Of a stretch of 64,000 nucleotides of DNA, positions 1 to 15,650 are shown piece after piece. Origin of the DNA: Beaufortia kweichowensis (taxonomy: Eukaryota > Chordata > Actinopteri > Cypriniformes > Gastromyzontidae); contig CM032813.1 in the NCBI GenBank assembly GCA_019155185.1, positions 5,191,001 through 5,255,000 of the forward strand, written 5' to 3'. Below the pieces are notes generated by a model that was not told the DNA's origin, searched no databases, and saw nothing but the letters and a program-made list of their open reading frames with translations. Positions within the stretch are counted from its first letter, which is position 1, and every line of letters starts with the position of its first letter. The position numbers and the translations under genes are program-made.

Positions 1-1232
1 AGACAAAACAACTTATTTTTTGGCCACTCAGAATAGCTGGTTACATCAAACAGACAAAACTTGAGTCTGTGTTGAGTTTAACATAAAATACTTACAATTC
101 TGTACAAATAAATATAATATAAATATACGACAATATAAATAAATTTATATACATAAACATTAAACCTCCATGTGTGTAAAAAATATACACACATAAAACA
201 CTCTTTCACCATGTTTGAACCCACTTGATTTAGTAATGTATCACTGTAGCAGGGGCATTATTAGTTGTATCCTAACATTAACAACATCGAGATCACTGTC
301 TGTCTTTAGTCATGCGAAGGCCTAACAGCATTGTGTGAATCTGATTCACACTCATGTTTGGTTATGTCAGCTCCCTATGGCAGGATACAGACATTGCAAA
401 AGAATGATAGCTGGTCTCCCTAAATGGAGGTACTGTACAGCCAGGACAATCTTTATCTCTCCTCAACAACACATGACAGGAGAAATGGCTAAATTTGGTA
501 CAGAAGAGCCTTTACTTCTGTCTTCTGTGATCTTAGCAGGCTATGTTTTATTGCCTCTATGCACAGCCATGGCCCTGCAGGACCAATGAAAGACAGAGGG
601 AATGTTCAGGAAACATGAAAAAAGTCATTTGCAATTCTATTTGATGACAAACTATTACCCACACTTTTAAATGGCACAAAAAATACCAACTTATAAAAGT
701 AAATAATCAAATCAACCATATCTGATACAATCTAGTGTTTTGTAATTCCACTGATATTTCTTTACAATGCACAAATGTTTGTGTTTTACCAGCCAGAAGC
801 TCAATAGACGTCAAACTCACCCAATCCTCTAACGTGACTCGGTGGACCATTAAGCAATTTCGCTTGCTTTGGAAGCCCCAAGGGTGACGATCATTGGGTG
901 GAGAAGCTCATCTCTCGTGTGGATAGGCCCAGGGGACGGCTCGATGGGAAGCAGGAGAGTGGAATGGATGGAGAATATCGGGGTCAGATGTGTTAACAGC
1001 CTGAGTGATGGTCTTGTCAGGTGCTTTGATTGTAATTATTGGATTACAGTCCATCCGCAGCCTTCTAATAAACCAATGGCACTATCCGATTAATGATTGT
1101 GATTAAAAGGGCAGTACAATCTCTTCATCTTGTGTTGTGTGATGACTGTATAAGAAACTAATATGGGAGCTTTATTTTTATATGAATTCATGCAAAAACC
1201 ACATCAATCAATTTCACAATAAAAAATACATT
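1..1232. other. Intergenic DNA with a possible conserved non-coding block
   Basis: I see no convincing exon here. The first 750 bases are AT-rich. About 790-1110 is more balanced in composition and contains homeodomain-type motifs (TAATTA, GGATTA, GATTAATGATTG) and a CCAAT motif, so it could be an enhancer. The short open frames at 335-589 and 869-1093 have no splice context and resemble no family I know. Confidence 0.3.
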
Positions 1233-1238
1233 TTTATT
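1233..1238 (-). other. Polyadenylation signal AATAAA for the candidate small exon
   Basis: The + strand reads TTTATT, so the minus strand reads AATAAA, about 40 bases downstream of the TGA at 1278-1280. The spacing fits a very short 3' UTR. AATAAA is common by chance in AT-rich DNA, so this only supports the exon call and does not prove it. Confidence 0.35.
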
Positions 1239-1277
1239 CAATGCACTTTGCTGATGGACAATCACTGATGATGTCAC

Positions 1278-1425
1278 TCAGTATTTGATTTGATCCTCTC
1301 TGTCCTCTAGACTCCAGAAGGTTTGACTGTTCTGGCACCACAAAAGCAAGCCAATGCAGCCCGCAACCATCCATCTGTAGTGTTTTTTGTAACTGGGACC
1401 ATCCCTCATCTCCTCAGTGTCCATG
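1278..1425 (-). CDS. Candidate 48-aa single-pass membrane microprotein or last exon of an unidentified gene
   Basis: On the minus strand a pyrimidine-rich acceptor (ttcatctatctttcag) is followed at once by CATGG and an open frame of 48 residues ending in TGA at 1278-1280. Both other frames hit stops within 30 bases. The peptide starts MDTEEMRDGPSYKKHYRW. It then has a hydrophobic stretch of about 14 residues (WMVAGCIGLLLWCQ) flanked by basic residues on its N-terminal side, and ends in an acidic and polar tail (LEDREDQIKY). An AATAAA signal lies about 40 bases past the stop. It may be a complete small membrane protein whose 5' UTR is spliced on, or the final exon of a larger gene lying upstream on this strand, past or within the optc region. 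I do not recognise the sequence and found no convincing partner exon between 1.4 and 5.9 kb. Confidence 0.35.
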
Positions 1426-4922
<3,497 letters not shown>

Positions 4923-6009
4923 ATCTGTGTCATTACAGCAGGTGCTTGTTTGATTGAACCTTCACATTTCATTGCATTCTCATCTCAAATGGTTTTTATG
5001 TATCAATTACTCATTGGTTGTGTTCTGTTTCAAACAGCTCAGTATTCAGTAGTCATAAAGGCTGTGCATCGTTACACTGCAGCCGCAGGAAAACGCTTGA
5101 GCTTCTCGTCTTTATTCATCTAGTGAGTCACTGGCCGCCCGGAAGAGGTTAAAAAAGAGGCAGATGCGACGGAAAATGGGCGGAGGATGATATGAGCTCT
5201 TGTGCAAATAACATTAAGCAAATAACAATGGGAGGATCATTTGGTGATGTGAATGGGGCCGGAATAAAAGGGAGGGAGAGAGATTAGTAATGTTTAACCC
5301 AGTGTATTCACCTTTCCCACTATATCTCTCAATAATGGACTGTAGACTTTAGCAATGAATGGGAGCCAAACTGAAAGTGTGATTTATTTAGACAGATATC
5401 TGGGCGTTATTCAAATGCATCCGTGTTCATCATGTTTACAGCTTTGATACGAATATGCAAAACCTGTTCATTTGTTAATTTCTTTCGGGATTATATTTGT
5501 TGTCTTTACAGGTGCTTAACATCCACTGCAAATAATCTAGGAATAATCTTTACGTTGTGCACACGGTTAAATGTCAAACTATAAATATTTGACAGTTGCT
5601 AAGTAACCTGAGGTACATGTTTGAATTGATTTTAAAATAAATGTGGATGAATTGTCACTGTGTACTTTCTGACAAACTTCTAAAGGAAAAACACAGAGAT
5701 GTACGTACACATACAATAGATAAAGACATTCTCAGGACTGCATTAGTATCAAACTGAAATGATACTTACATATTTCACACATGGAGTATGTGTATGGAAA
5801 CCGTTGCAGACTGGAGAATGGCGCCACTATGTGGTAAGAAATGACACTGCAGCCAAATAAGTAACATTTTGTACACTCTGACCTATCGTGTCTTTTGCTT
5901 TAAAACATTGTGGACATATGATTTAAGGTATGAAGTCCAAAAAATACTGATACTGATATATTCCATCAAAGAGGACACAAAAACACACACAAAAAGGGTT
6001 AAACATTTT
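4923..6009 (-). other. Downstream flank and probable 3' UTR of optc
   Basis: No open frame looks real. The optc stop is at 6010-6012. The first minus-strand AATAAA I can see downstream is at about 5383-5388, which would give a 3' UTR of roughly 620 bases. Where the transcript really ends cannot be told from sequence alone. Confidence 0.35.
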
Positions 6010-8136
6010 CTACAAAACTGGAGTGGCAACAGGTAGACGTGGTAAGCAGACATAAGCCTGGGCGTAGAGATGAATGTCCACAGGGTTTCCGTCAAGCCTG
6101 ATATCTTCCAGGGCTTTCCGTATGTAGTTCATATCGTGGTGGTTACAAAAAGTGTCTTGGCTTATGCTTTGGATATTGTTGTCCTGGAGGAAATAAGAAG
6201 CATTATTTAAATTATTCATTATTTCTCAGTAGTGATATAAAGAGAGATGCAAGAGTTGTTTTTTACCTGCAGGTGAAGCACTCTTAAGCTTTCAGGCAAT
6301 GGCACAGGAATATAGTCTAACTTGTTTTTGGAGAGATACAGGAACTGCAGTTCCTTCATTTCCTGTTCGGGAGAGAAAATTAAGATGAGCAAGATAAAAG
6401 TGTTGGAATTTGGTGAGCAAAGACACATATACAGTAAATACCTTAAAGCCCTCAGCATGCATGCCTGCACTTCTCAGCCGGTTGTTCCGGACATCAATGT
6501 GTTTCATGCTGGCCGGGAGTTCTGGCAGGGTTTGGATGTTGTTGTCAGCCAATAGCAGATCTTGGAGCTGAGACAGTGAACGGAAAGCATCCTCATCCAC
6601 TCTACTAATCTGGTTTCCACTGAGGTCAATCCTCCTCAGCTGATCTGAGGACAGCGGCCAGAGAAACTCAGTGCATTTATATGCAGCTCATGCTTCAAGG
6701 TTGTTCAGTCAATTGCCATATTTGTGCATGGACATAATTTTTGTTTTATTTATTGGATAAAAATGATTAAGTCATGCACATAATAGATCTATTATGTGTA
6801 ATCGGTATCGGGTTCCCCCAGGAATTTCTAATTGGATTTTAAAATAGCTGGTTTGGATTTATGAGTAATTAAGGTCTATGGTTAGCATCATTTGAAGAGA
6901 CTTTTATTTTATCTGCAACATAATTGGCACACTGTAAAACACATTTGCCGATATAAATTAGCATTTACATATGTGACCCTGCTTGGGAAAACCCAGCTAA
7001 GGTCATTTTTTCTCTTTTTTCTACATAAAATCATCCTACATAATGTGAAAAAATAACATTGATATCTTTAATATTGACTGAGTAATGACATTTATGGGTG
7101 AAATCAAACTTTGATGTTCATTACCTCATTATTTGATTTTGAAGCCTAGTTTTCACAGACAGGGTCACATATAGTAAAGGATTGTTAACAGCCAACTATC
7201 AGTGCAATTCAAGCCTGATGTAAATCAAAACCGCCTCTATATTTGCAAAGCGGAGGGAAATCTTACTGAGATTAATGAAATCTTTGGCCTTGACTTCAGT
7301 GATCTTGTTGAAGCGAGCATAGAAGTGCGTGGTATCTTTAGGGAGAGGAGGGATCTGAGTCAGCTCTGAGTCATCGCAGTACACACTGCCACTGATACAC
7401 ACACACAGCAAGCAGGAGGGCAATCCTGCAGTGGGGATGCAAAAGACTCTGTTACTAATGATTCAACCACTAAAGGACGCCAAACTCACAGTTGAAACCT
7501 ATTTCTTTATCGGTCAACCAAGTGATCCATTTACCTAAACCTGTGTCAGGCCCAAACAGTCCTGGTCCTCGGAAGTCTAGTGTGGAAGGGGCAGGTGATT
7601 TTGTTGGGCGGGGCGGTAGGCTCACTTCCTCCACATAGTTCTCTGGAGGAACTATAGCAGGTGGTTGAGTGACAGCGGGAGGAGGAGCCAGCGTCCCGAC
7701 CTCAATCTGAGAGGAGAGAGGTCAGACGGGATGATTTCCCCGAATATTACAACAGAGAGTAAACTATATGTTAACATCCTATACAATTAAAATTTGAGAA
7801 GAAATACATATTTTTTTAGATTTATTAGTAACATCCATGCTAGTCTATTCTCTCAAAACAATTATCAGACCTTCTCTTCTAATTATTCAAAATAAGATAT
7901 AAAGAACATTATAAACAACATACATTTTTCTAACATGCCAAGCCCATCTCTTTCAACCTCACCTCCTCATCCAGATCATCATAATCATATGTCTCTCCAT
8001 AAGTATTCAGGTCCCATGTGTCTGAGTCCTCATCGTAATTCTCTAGGTCATATACTGCAGGCTCTGAATCGACTGGAGGGGCACTTAGGCCGAACCCTAT
8101 CAGGGTCAAAACTAGAAAGATGTGAACCAGCGCCAT
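6010..8136 (-). CDS. optc: Opticin, class III small leucine-rich repeat proteoglycan
   Basis: Opticin is a secreted matrix glycoprotein that binds collagen fibrils, best known from the vitreous. The coding exons (minus) are 7963-8136, 7541-7706, 7267-7425, 6442-6644, 6267-6362 and 6010-6183. All junctions are in phase and give 323 aa, close to human opticin at 332. The signal peptide begins MALVHIFLVLTLIGFGLSA. Next comes an acidic, tyrosine-rich stretch (YDLENYDEDSDTW, YGETYDYDDLDEE) of the kind that is Tyr-sulfated in this family, then a Pro/Thr-rich linker. A cysteine cluster (CLLCVCISGSVYC) caps the LRRs. Typical LRR segments follow (LRRIDLSGNQIS, LQDLLLADNNIQ, LQFLYLSKNKLD). A C-terminal cysteine pair lies in the last exon (DTFCNHH ... 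YVCLPRLP). Epiphycan and osteoglycin are the nearest alternatives; linkage to kiss1, golt1a and plekha6 favours optc. The ATG directly follows a splice acceptor, so the 5' UTR lies in an upstream exon. Confidence 0.9.
6968..7172. mobile_element. Inverted-repeat MITE (TATGTGACCCTG family) in optc intron 3
   Basis: The left end reads ATATGTGACCCTG and the right end CAGGGTCACATAT, a terminal inverted repeat of about 13 bp bounding roughly 205 bp with no coding capacity. It sits wholly inside the optc intron between exons 3 and 4. Related, more decayed copies lie at about 12069-12325 and 20578-20720 and share internal segments such as CTACATAAAAT and TTGATATCTTTAATA. Confidence 0.85.
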
Positions 8137-8640
8137 CTATAGGAAACAAGATGTTCTGAGTATTTACCCTAGATAGTGTGGATGTGGATATTATGGATAG
8201 GGATTTTTGCATTTATATAACAAATAGGTTATAGGTTAACAAATATTTAAATATTTAAAAAATAAGTTATTTACATGCAAGGTAAGTGAAATTGAATTGC
8301 ATTTTGTTATGTTGGCAAACCCAAAGGTTTTATAACTGTCTTCTGGGTTTTTGTCTAAAGCCTTGAGTGCCTGTCAAATCCAAGTTTATTTAACCTTTAT
8401 GTGCATTTCTTTCCAGCTGCTCAGACAAGTAAACCTGTAAAACTGGGACACACTACTAATGACAGACTTTAAACAAAGACTTGGACCCAAATGTTAAAAC
8501 AAATACAGTTGTTATGTGTCTAGCAGCAGTATTCTGTCATGTGGTTTAGGATGGATGTGGAACATTCAGAGTTTTGTGAAGATAAACACTGTTTAATTTA
8601 ATAGCTGACATTGATAGAGAGAAATTATGGGGTTTCCCCA

Positions 8641-8658
8641 TATATATATATATATATA
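8641..8658. repeat. Short (TA)n repeat
   Basis: A run of nine TA units lies in the optc 5' UTR intron. It has no other visible role. Confidence 0.9.
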
Positions 8659-9032
8659 CATATACTACTAATAAATCTAATCTATAAATTCCCCAAAAAA
8701 TCTGATTAACCTACCAAATATAACATCATAATTCTAAGCCTTTCACCTAGAAATGACAAAATAAATACATACATCTTTTTCCAAACTAGATCAACACAGA
8801 GCTCGATAATACACAACCTGCATGTTAGCATGCTTTAAACAAATGTAAATCTATCATTGCAGTCAGGCTACATTACTGAGGACCACACCAACAACTCCTG
8901 ACACATCAGTATTCAGAGCTCTCCTGGGCCTATTCAACTGCATGTAACCCAGTTCCAAAAGCATTCAGATTAAGACTAATTACCAGGGTGCCTTTGCACA
9001 TCAGAAAGAGGAAAAACAAAACCAAGACATAC

Positions 9033-9165
9033 CTTTGATGTTTCTGTGTGAGAGACCATAGACCAAGCTCAGGAACAGTGGTTTGGATGGTGGAACTATG
9101 TGCTCCAGAGGTTAAGGCAATGAATAAGTGACCCAGGATCGAGGACACTACCAGGCTGGATTAGG
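9033..9165 (-). promoter_or_regulatory. optc: Probable optc 5' untranslated exon and promoter
   Basis: On the minus strand a strong donor (CATCAAAG|gtatgtc) ends an exon at 9033. The optc ATG at 8134-8136 directly follows an acceptor (tttcctatag), so a 5' UTR exon must exist upstream and this is the best candidate. Just upstream, at about 9157-9163, the minus strand has CTAATCC, the core site of OTX/CRX/PITX homeodomain factors, which would suit an eye-expressed gene. The start site and factor are inferred. I see no TATA box. Confidence 0.45.
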
Positions 9166-10744
9166 GGGAGAGGTGGGAACTCAGCCGGGGGAACGGTCAC
9201 GACAGTTTACTCAGCTGTCACTAATTGCATGGCCTTGTCAATGCTGTACTCCCAGACTTGGTCTGGTTTAGTAATTTACAGCTCCCAATCAGCAGGTTGT
9301 GTGTTTTTTAGACCAGTATCCAAGTGAGATGCAAGTGTTTCTTTTATACTTTCTTTTCTTTGCTGCTACATTTATGATGTTTTGGTTCTTATTATTTTGT
9401 GGTAGGAATTTCAGATCAAATGAGAGGCATTTCAGCCGTGTGGATTTTAGGGAGTGGTCTGTTCACCCTTTTCTGTTCCACTCAGAAGAAGCTCTATCGT
9501 TCTTTGATCTCAAAATAAAATAGTGAGAACAAAATTCACATTGTAAATATTTTACTTAATTTGCTGAAGCTTTAGAACTTACTTTCTCTGAACACATTCT
9601 AAAGCCTGATTGAAGCTTATTTCATGGTATGTTTAAGAGGACAGTAAACTCAGCTGTCTGTAGGTTTAGTTTGACTGACATCCAATAGCAAACCTAGAAG
9701 ATGACCTTTGACATCGTCTAATTTTTTTTAACTGGCGTCTGCCTGACGAGACACAAACAGACGCAGACACGGTTCCGCTTCATTCTTTACTTTCATAGGT
9801 TTTGCGTCAGTCGTCAGTTTGTCCTCATCAAGCATTCTGTTGCTATAAGTAAATGCTTTTTACACATGACAACTAATTTAAGAGGAAACACTGAGTAATT
9901 TCTGTAGAGAAATGTCTTGATACAGAGACTTGGAAAATACTTTCTTATACTGATAATACAAAAATAATTAAAAGAAAAATCAATCATTTTACATATTTTA
10001 CATATCTGTCCAATTAAATCACAGTTTACTTGAACATTCAATTAATTGATAGTCAGCCATGTAGCGATGTACTGTACTGGCATAATATTAAATGGTCTGC
10101 TAAATAGTCATTTTTGGCCATTTTTCATAAAGTTTTTTGTTGTAATATATTTAATATTTTTTTTTATTTCAAATAAGATTATAGCCAAAAAGTAACATTT
10201 AAAAAATAACATTTGTAAAGAAAATAACAGTTGTTAAAAGAAATATAAACAAGTGCTTTGTAAAGCCCTAAGACCTGTAAATTAATACTCATACTACAAT
10301 ACTTTAAATGTGTTACAATATCAAGTAAATTGTAACAAAAAAATAAATATCACTCCCACACGATAAAGTTTTCGTTTCATATTTAACTGATCATATTTTT
10401 AATGTCAACCTGTTGGGGGAGCAAGAGCACTGAGCTGTTTGTCACATTCTACTGCATTTTAAGTAATGCTTTCCATCAGCCACCTGAATAACATTAGTCA
10501 AGCCATGCAAGATAGATTAAATTTCCGAAAGCTGAATAAGATTCTTCCTAAGAGCCTGAAATGGCCACCATGTAATAAGGAACATTAGCCTTTTCCCCAA
10601 GAAACATTTTAATACTGATGTAAGAATGATTCTATTCTACTGCAACATGTGCATGATTAACCATTAAATAAACAAAGACAAAGAAATGGGATATTAATAA
10701 TGACTGGGGCTAATGAGCAGACTAATGACAGTAATTAGCTAATG

Positions 10745-11185
10745 CTGCGTACCAGACAACTCTTATTTGGGTATTCTTGACGTCAATCTTGACGTCAACT
10801 TAAAAGATTTCAGTAACATTAAACATCAATGTTGCTAATGATTTAGTAACATTAAAACATTTGAAGTATTTAGCAACATTGAAAGAGCGCCGTTACGGAT
10901 ATAATATCCAGGTTGAGGTGGGAAAACTACTAAATCCGAGGTGTCTGGAACGCAGCATAAATACACCTGAGAACAATTAAGGAAGAAACGATGAGCAGAT
11001 GAGAGTTCCAGACACCTCAAACCCAACACCGGAAACAATGTTTCTTTTCATTGTCACTAAATACTTTTAATGTTGTAGTGTTACAAAGTGTTATTTATTA
11101 TTCATAAAAACGTTTAATGTTTCTAAATCCAGGCGTTATTTCCGGGTTTGATGTGGGAAATCCGCGTTGTCTGGAATCTCTGAAA
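10745..11185. repeat. Nested inverted-repeat (foldback) element
   Basis: A unit of about 50 bp resembling TGCGTTCCAGACAACTCGG followed by a TTTCCCACCTCAA-like segment occurs four times in alternating orientation: plus at about 10745, minus at about 10910-10957, plus at about 11003-11040, minus at about 11130-11182. AACATTAAAACAT-type sequence separates the units. The outermost copies are inverted to each other, so the segment could fold into a long hairpin or cruciform. There is no coding capacity. It is probably a non-autonomous transposon, possibly one copy inserted in another. Confidence 0.65.
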
Positions 11186-12068
11186 AGAGATGCGCAAGAT
11201 CTATGACGTTTCCTTCAAAATAAAAGACCTAACTAGGATTAAACGCAGGGCTGTAACCACTATAGACAAACAGTGTATATAAACATAAATATTAATTATA
11301 TTCATAATTATAAATATTGTATATTTATTTTATTTTATTGACTGAATTATTATTTAGTTTTTTTATTTAGACATAATATTACACTTTTTATAACAAAAAT
11401 GATGCTGTTTACATATAACAGTAAAAAATACTGTAAAATTTTCCAGTAAGCTTTGTATGTGTGCAAGAGGAGTAGATCCGCCTCCTCAGAATGGCGTGGT
11501 CAAGTGTTCTGAGTGAATCCTGAGCTAAAAAACTACAGGGGCTCTTGCCGAAAGACTCTGGACAAGTGTTTCTAATATACCACATGCTGAATGGAAACAC
11601 TTTATCATATATTCTGCTGGAAAGTGGTTAATAACGTGTTGTGTTATACTAGTGTCCTAGTATCAATAGTAGGACCCTATTTTAACTTAACAGCTTAGCT
11701 TAAACATCTAGATCTATAAAACCCAACAGACAATCTGCACAAGTGAGCTTGGTCTTATTTTGATTGACAACAATTTACTGTTTATTGATTTTCTAGGCTT
11801 TTCTGTAGTCACATGACTCTGTAGGTCTAGACAGAAAAGAATCGAATAGGTTTGCAGGTAACCAAATGCAGGAGAAACACGGCGGTCATTGTTTTTAGGT
11901 GTTTTCAAACTGCTGAGAGGCACAGCAAGCATGCTGACTACTGTGCTTGTTTTGAACTACCTCCAAAGCACACACTGCTCCTGAGACATGGCAATACAGT
12001 GGATACAGTTACCTCAGCTTATAAAACATTTGTTGTTTCTATTAAAAAATATTTTTCTGTTTTTCATA

Positions 12069-12325
12069 TTTGTGACTTAGTCTGTAAAAAAACAGGCCAA
12101 TGTCTAAAAATTAAATTATGAGATAGCGAGCATCAAAGTTTGATTTTACCTATTGATCTCACTATGATTTGAATTTTGACATGACATTACTCAGACAATA
12201 TTAAAGATATCAATGTTAAATTCTCACAGAATATTCTTTACATTACATTAAATGATTTTATGTAGAAAACCGAAAAATCACAAAAAAATGACTTTAGCTG
12301 GGTTTTCACAGACTGGGTCACATTT
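12069..12325. mobile_element. Decayed MITE of the TGTGACCCTG family
   Basis: The ends read TTTGTGACTTAGTCTG and CAGACTGGGTCACATT. Internal blocks match the reverse complement of the copy at 6968-7172 (for example AAAAATGACTTTAGCTGGG against the CCAGCTAAGGTCATTTTT segment there). It is less well preserved than that copy. Confidence 0.7.
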
Positions 12326-15300
12326 TATAAATTTGATATATATTTGACTTCCATTATACATATGCGTTGTTTTTTAATTAGTCAAGAATCTATTTTTGTG
12401 ATAATTGTCAACAGTAACAGGTGTTGTCAATAGCCAGTAAATTATAAAATAAATTTGCCAGTACAAACGAATAAACATTTACACCAGCTTCAAATCATAT
12501 TTTTTTAATTAAACATTGGCTTATTCTGTAACATATAATGTCACAAAGTCGTTTTCATTATTATTTTGATGTTGTTTTTGATTGTGGTTGGCATGTGGTA
12601 TAGCAATAGTTTGTATAATAGTATGGCTCTTATGCAGTTTAATGCTTGTTGGCAGTATTACAGCAGCATATTATAACTGTGAATGACTACTTTCCATGTC
12701 CATTAGATTGCTGTTCCTAGATAGTTCTTGGCCGGTTCTGGCTGCAAAAAGCATCATACTGTTTGTTGGGATTAAATGACTGCCTTGTGGTCTAAGCTTA
12801 CGGTCACACTAGCCTATTTTTTAAAGACACATATTACACTTTTCATAAGTGTCCTTACATACAATTGAACATCCGTCATCAATTATTCAGTTCTTTTCAT
12901 TTGAAGGGTGTTAAGAAGATTAGCCTAATCCCTCCAAAATATGGTGATGTTACCTCATGTCACCCATAAATCTGACTAAAAAACTGTAAACGGCATAAAA
13001 ACATGATTTTATCTGTCTCCCCATATTCAGGTAAATCAACCATCAAAATTCCGATCCTGCAGTCTCACACTGAGAGACATTATAAAACAGACCATTCTCA
13101 GAAGATTTTGTTTCTGCGCTTCATTCTTACACAGTGGGAAGGAAACATGGATCATCTGAAACCGAATATTGTTTCAATTATATTTTATTCACCCCTACTG
13201 ACGCACTGCAGTCAGTGCATAATCAGTTATGCGAGGACAGTCCTCTGCTTATTTAATCATTTTCAAGTGACTTGACCTTTTTAGTAGTGCTTTGAATAAT
13301 CTATTTTATAACACACATTCTATTCATTAATTTAGTCTAATTAAAATTCCATTATGTTAGCCATGAGAGTTACTTAACACTGAAACATTTTTTTTGCTAA
13401 AAATCTTGGAAAGGTTGCATAGCTGGTCTGTGATCAATAATGTATTGATTCAATATTCAAGATATCTTCTGTAGACTGTGCACCAAAATAAAGAAAAAAG
13501 GAAAAATTCAAAATATACTATATATGTATATATGTAAAACATACATGTAAAATATACTACAATAATATATATATAACTTATAGATTTTCGCTTAATTCGC
13601 TTAAAATAATGTGCTTTTTGTGCATAAATATGTCCACTCTGCCTTTTAAACAGTAATACTACCATGTGGTCTGTGCTACATACGTTGTGGGGAAAATGGG
13701 TTTGGGGGACGAGAAAATATTTTTGCAGCGATAGTCCAAAAATCCTGAGCTGCTGTGCAGGGTTGTGAAAAGCAGTCCAAATGCAGACCTCTCTGTTACC
13801 ACAGCCACCACACTATGAGCACATATTGGTTAGAGGTTTAATGAGGCTGGATAGATGTCCAGAAGCACTGGAACACTCGCTTAAAGAATAATAAAGCTAA
13901 AACAGAAGGTATTGTATTCCGAAGGCCATTAGTTTGCACAGTGTAGTTTCAGAGGATCCATGCGGTTCAGCCAATGTTAGGAAGTCATGTGACACAATGT
14001 GCCTCTGCTTTAGAAATGTAATAAGCCACAACAATATCAGATGGCATTTAAGAGAGGCAAAGTGTGTGTGTGAGAAAGAAATATAAAATAAAATAAAAAA
14101 GCATAAAAAAATGTTACTTTGTCCAACTTTTTGATTTTTATTCCAATTTAAAGTCAAAGCTATCTGATTTAGCCTGCAAAGAGAAAACAACTTTCAAGAA
14201 GATAAAAGTGAATGGTGGTGCCTGGAAGGACATTTTGCCAAATACATTCCATAGATGTGTTCAAAGCGGAGAGATAGGAGAGATTGAGGACTGTAGCTAC
14301 ATGTATGTTTTTATGTTTATGATTCAAGTAGCTGAACAGTAATAAATAAATAAACCATTTAAGTCCACATGCTAAAGGGTTTTGTTTTTGTAATATGGAT
14401 ACAATATGCAAAATCAAGTGACTCTAACAAATGTTGTATTACAGTTATACATTTTAGTAGTGTGTTTTATAGTTATTTTCTTCTGCAAAATAAACTACAA
14501 TCACAGCTGAATATTCACACTCAATGCCCCAAAAGGAAAACTGAAGAGTGATCTACTGTGAGCAAACATACTTTGTTCCTAAAATTTTTTTACCTTTCAA
14601 CATGTGAAAACCATGTGCTTATAGTTACTGCGGTGTACAGATATTCCTATGGCCTATGTGCAACAAATTTGATTTCCTCAAGGAATGTGATTTGTCATTT
14701 TGCTTTAAAAGTTTAATAGACGTTTTAAAATTTATCAACTACACTTTAAATATCAAAGAACAAAGTATCCTAAAAACAGGATGTTGGTCTAATAAAAATA
14801 ACCTGACTGAACATTTTTGTGTTGTCCAATTTATGGAGTTGACAGCTGTAGTTCCATCCCAATAAATGTAACTATTTATTGACTAGATTCAACAGATACA
14901 CCCTGCTACGAATGTTATTGGTACTAGAATATAAAAGTTGCAAGTCATGAAGTAATGATTACTTCGATAATGCAAGGGTCGATGGCAGACATTACAGGTA
15001 AATAGTAAATAGAAAACATAAAAATATACATGCAATTTTAATGCTCACCAGCATCCCAGCCTGTCTACTGTATATGACCACAACATTTTCTTTCCTCTAA
15101 AGACTAGTAGTTAGAATCAGGTAATTGATATAATTGGCATAAATCGGTTTATTTCAAGATAGTAATTGCATTAATTTCTAACAGAGACAGAATTGATATT
15201 TGAAACACTTTAGTTTTAGTTTATGTGAGGTATGTATGTCTGGAGGAAATCTGTCTAGATAATGATCTTTTCACAATGGTTGTACTGCCTTTCTGTATTA

Positions 15301-15528
15301 TTTGAATATGGCAATTTATTATTTCCACATGCGAGTTCTGGATGAATTTTTGGCTGATAATTTAAAGTCTTATATAACATAGAAATATCAATATAAAATA
15401 TATAAATATAATGTTTATGCTAAAATATCAGGAACTGAAAGATGTTATAGTTTTGTTTTACCCACTGATACTTAAAAACATCATAAAGTATGTGGTATTA
15501 ATCTCTTAACTCTTCAGGGGGTGTCGAC

Positions 15529-15650
15529 AGTTAAAGGGTAAGTTCACTGAAAGATGAAAAGTCTGTCAACATTTACTTGCCCTCATGTCTTTCCAAACCT
15601 CTGTTATTCTTTTTCAGTAAAACACAACATATCTTTTCTCTTTTGGAGAA
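15529..15650. mobile_element. Truncated MITE of the GGGATAGTTCACC family
   Basis: It starts TTAAAGGGTAAGTTCACTGAAAGATG and continues through TTTACTTGCCCTCATGTCTTTCCAAACC, which resembles the left half of the intact element at 29624-29939. No matching right terminus is visible. Confidence 0.65.

Noticed and set aside
8641..8658. (TA)n runs as TATA boxes
   Set aside because: They lie in introns far from inferred transcription starts and are simple repeats.
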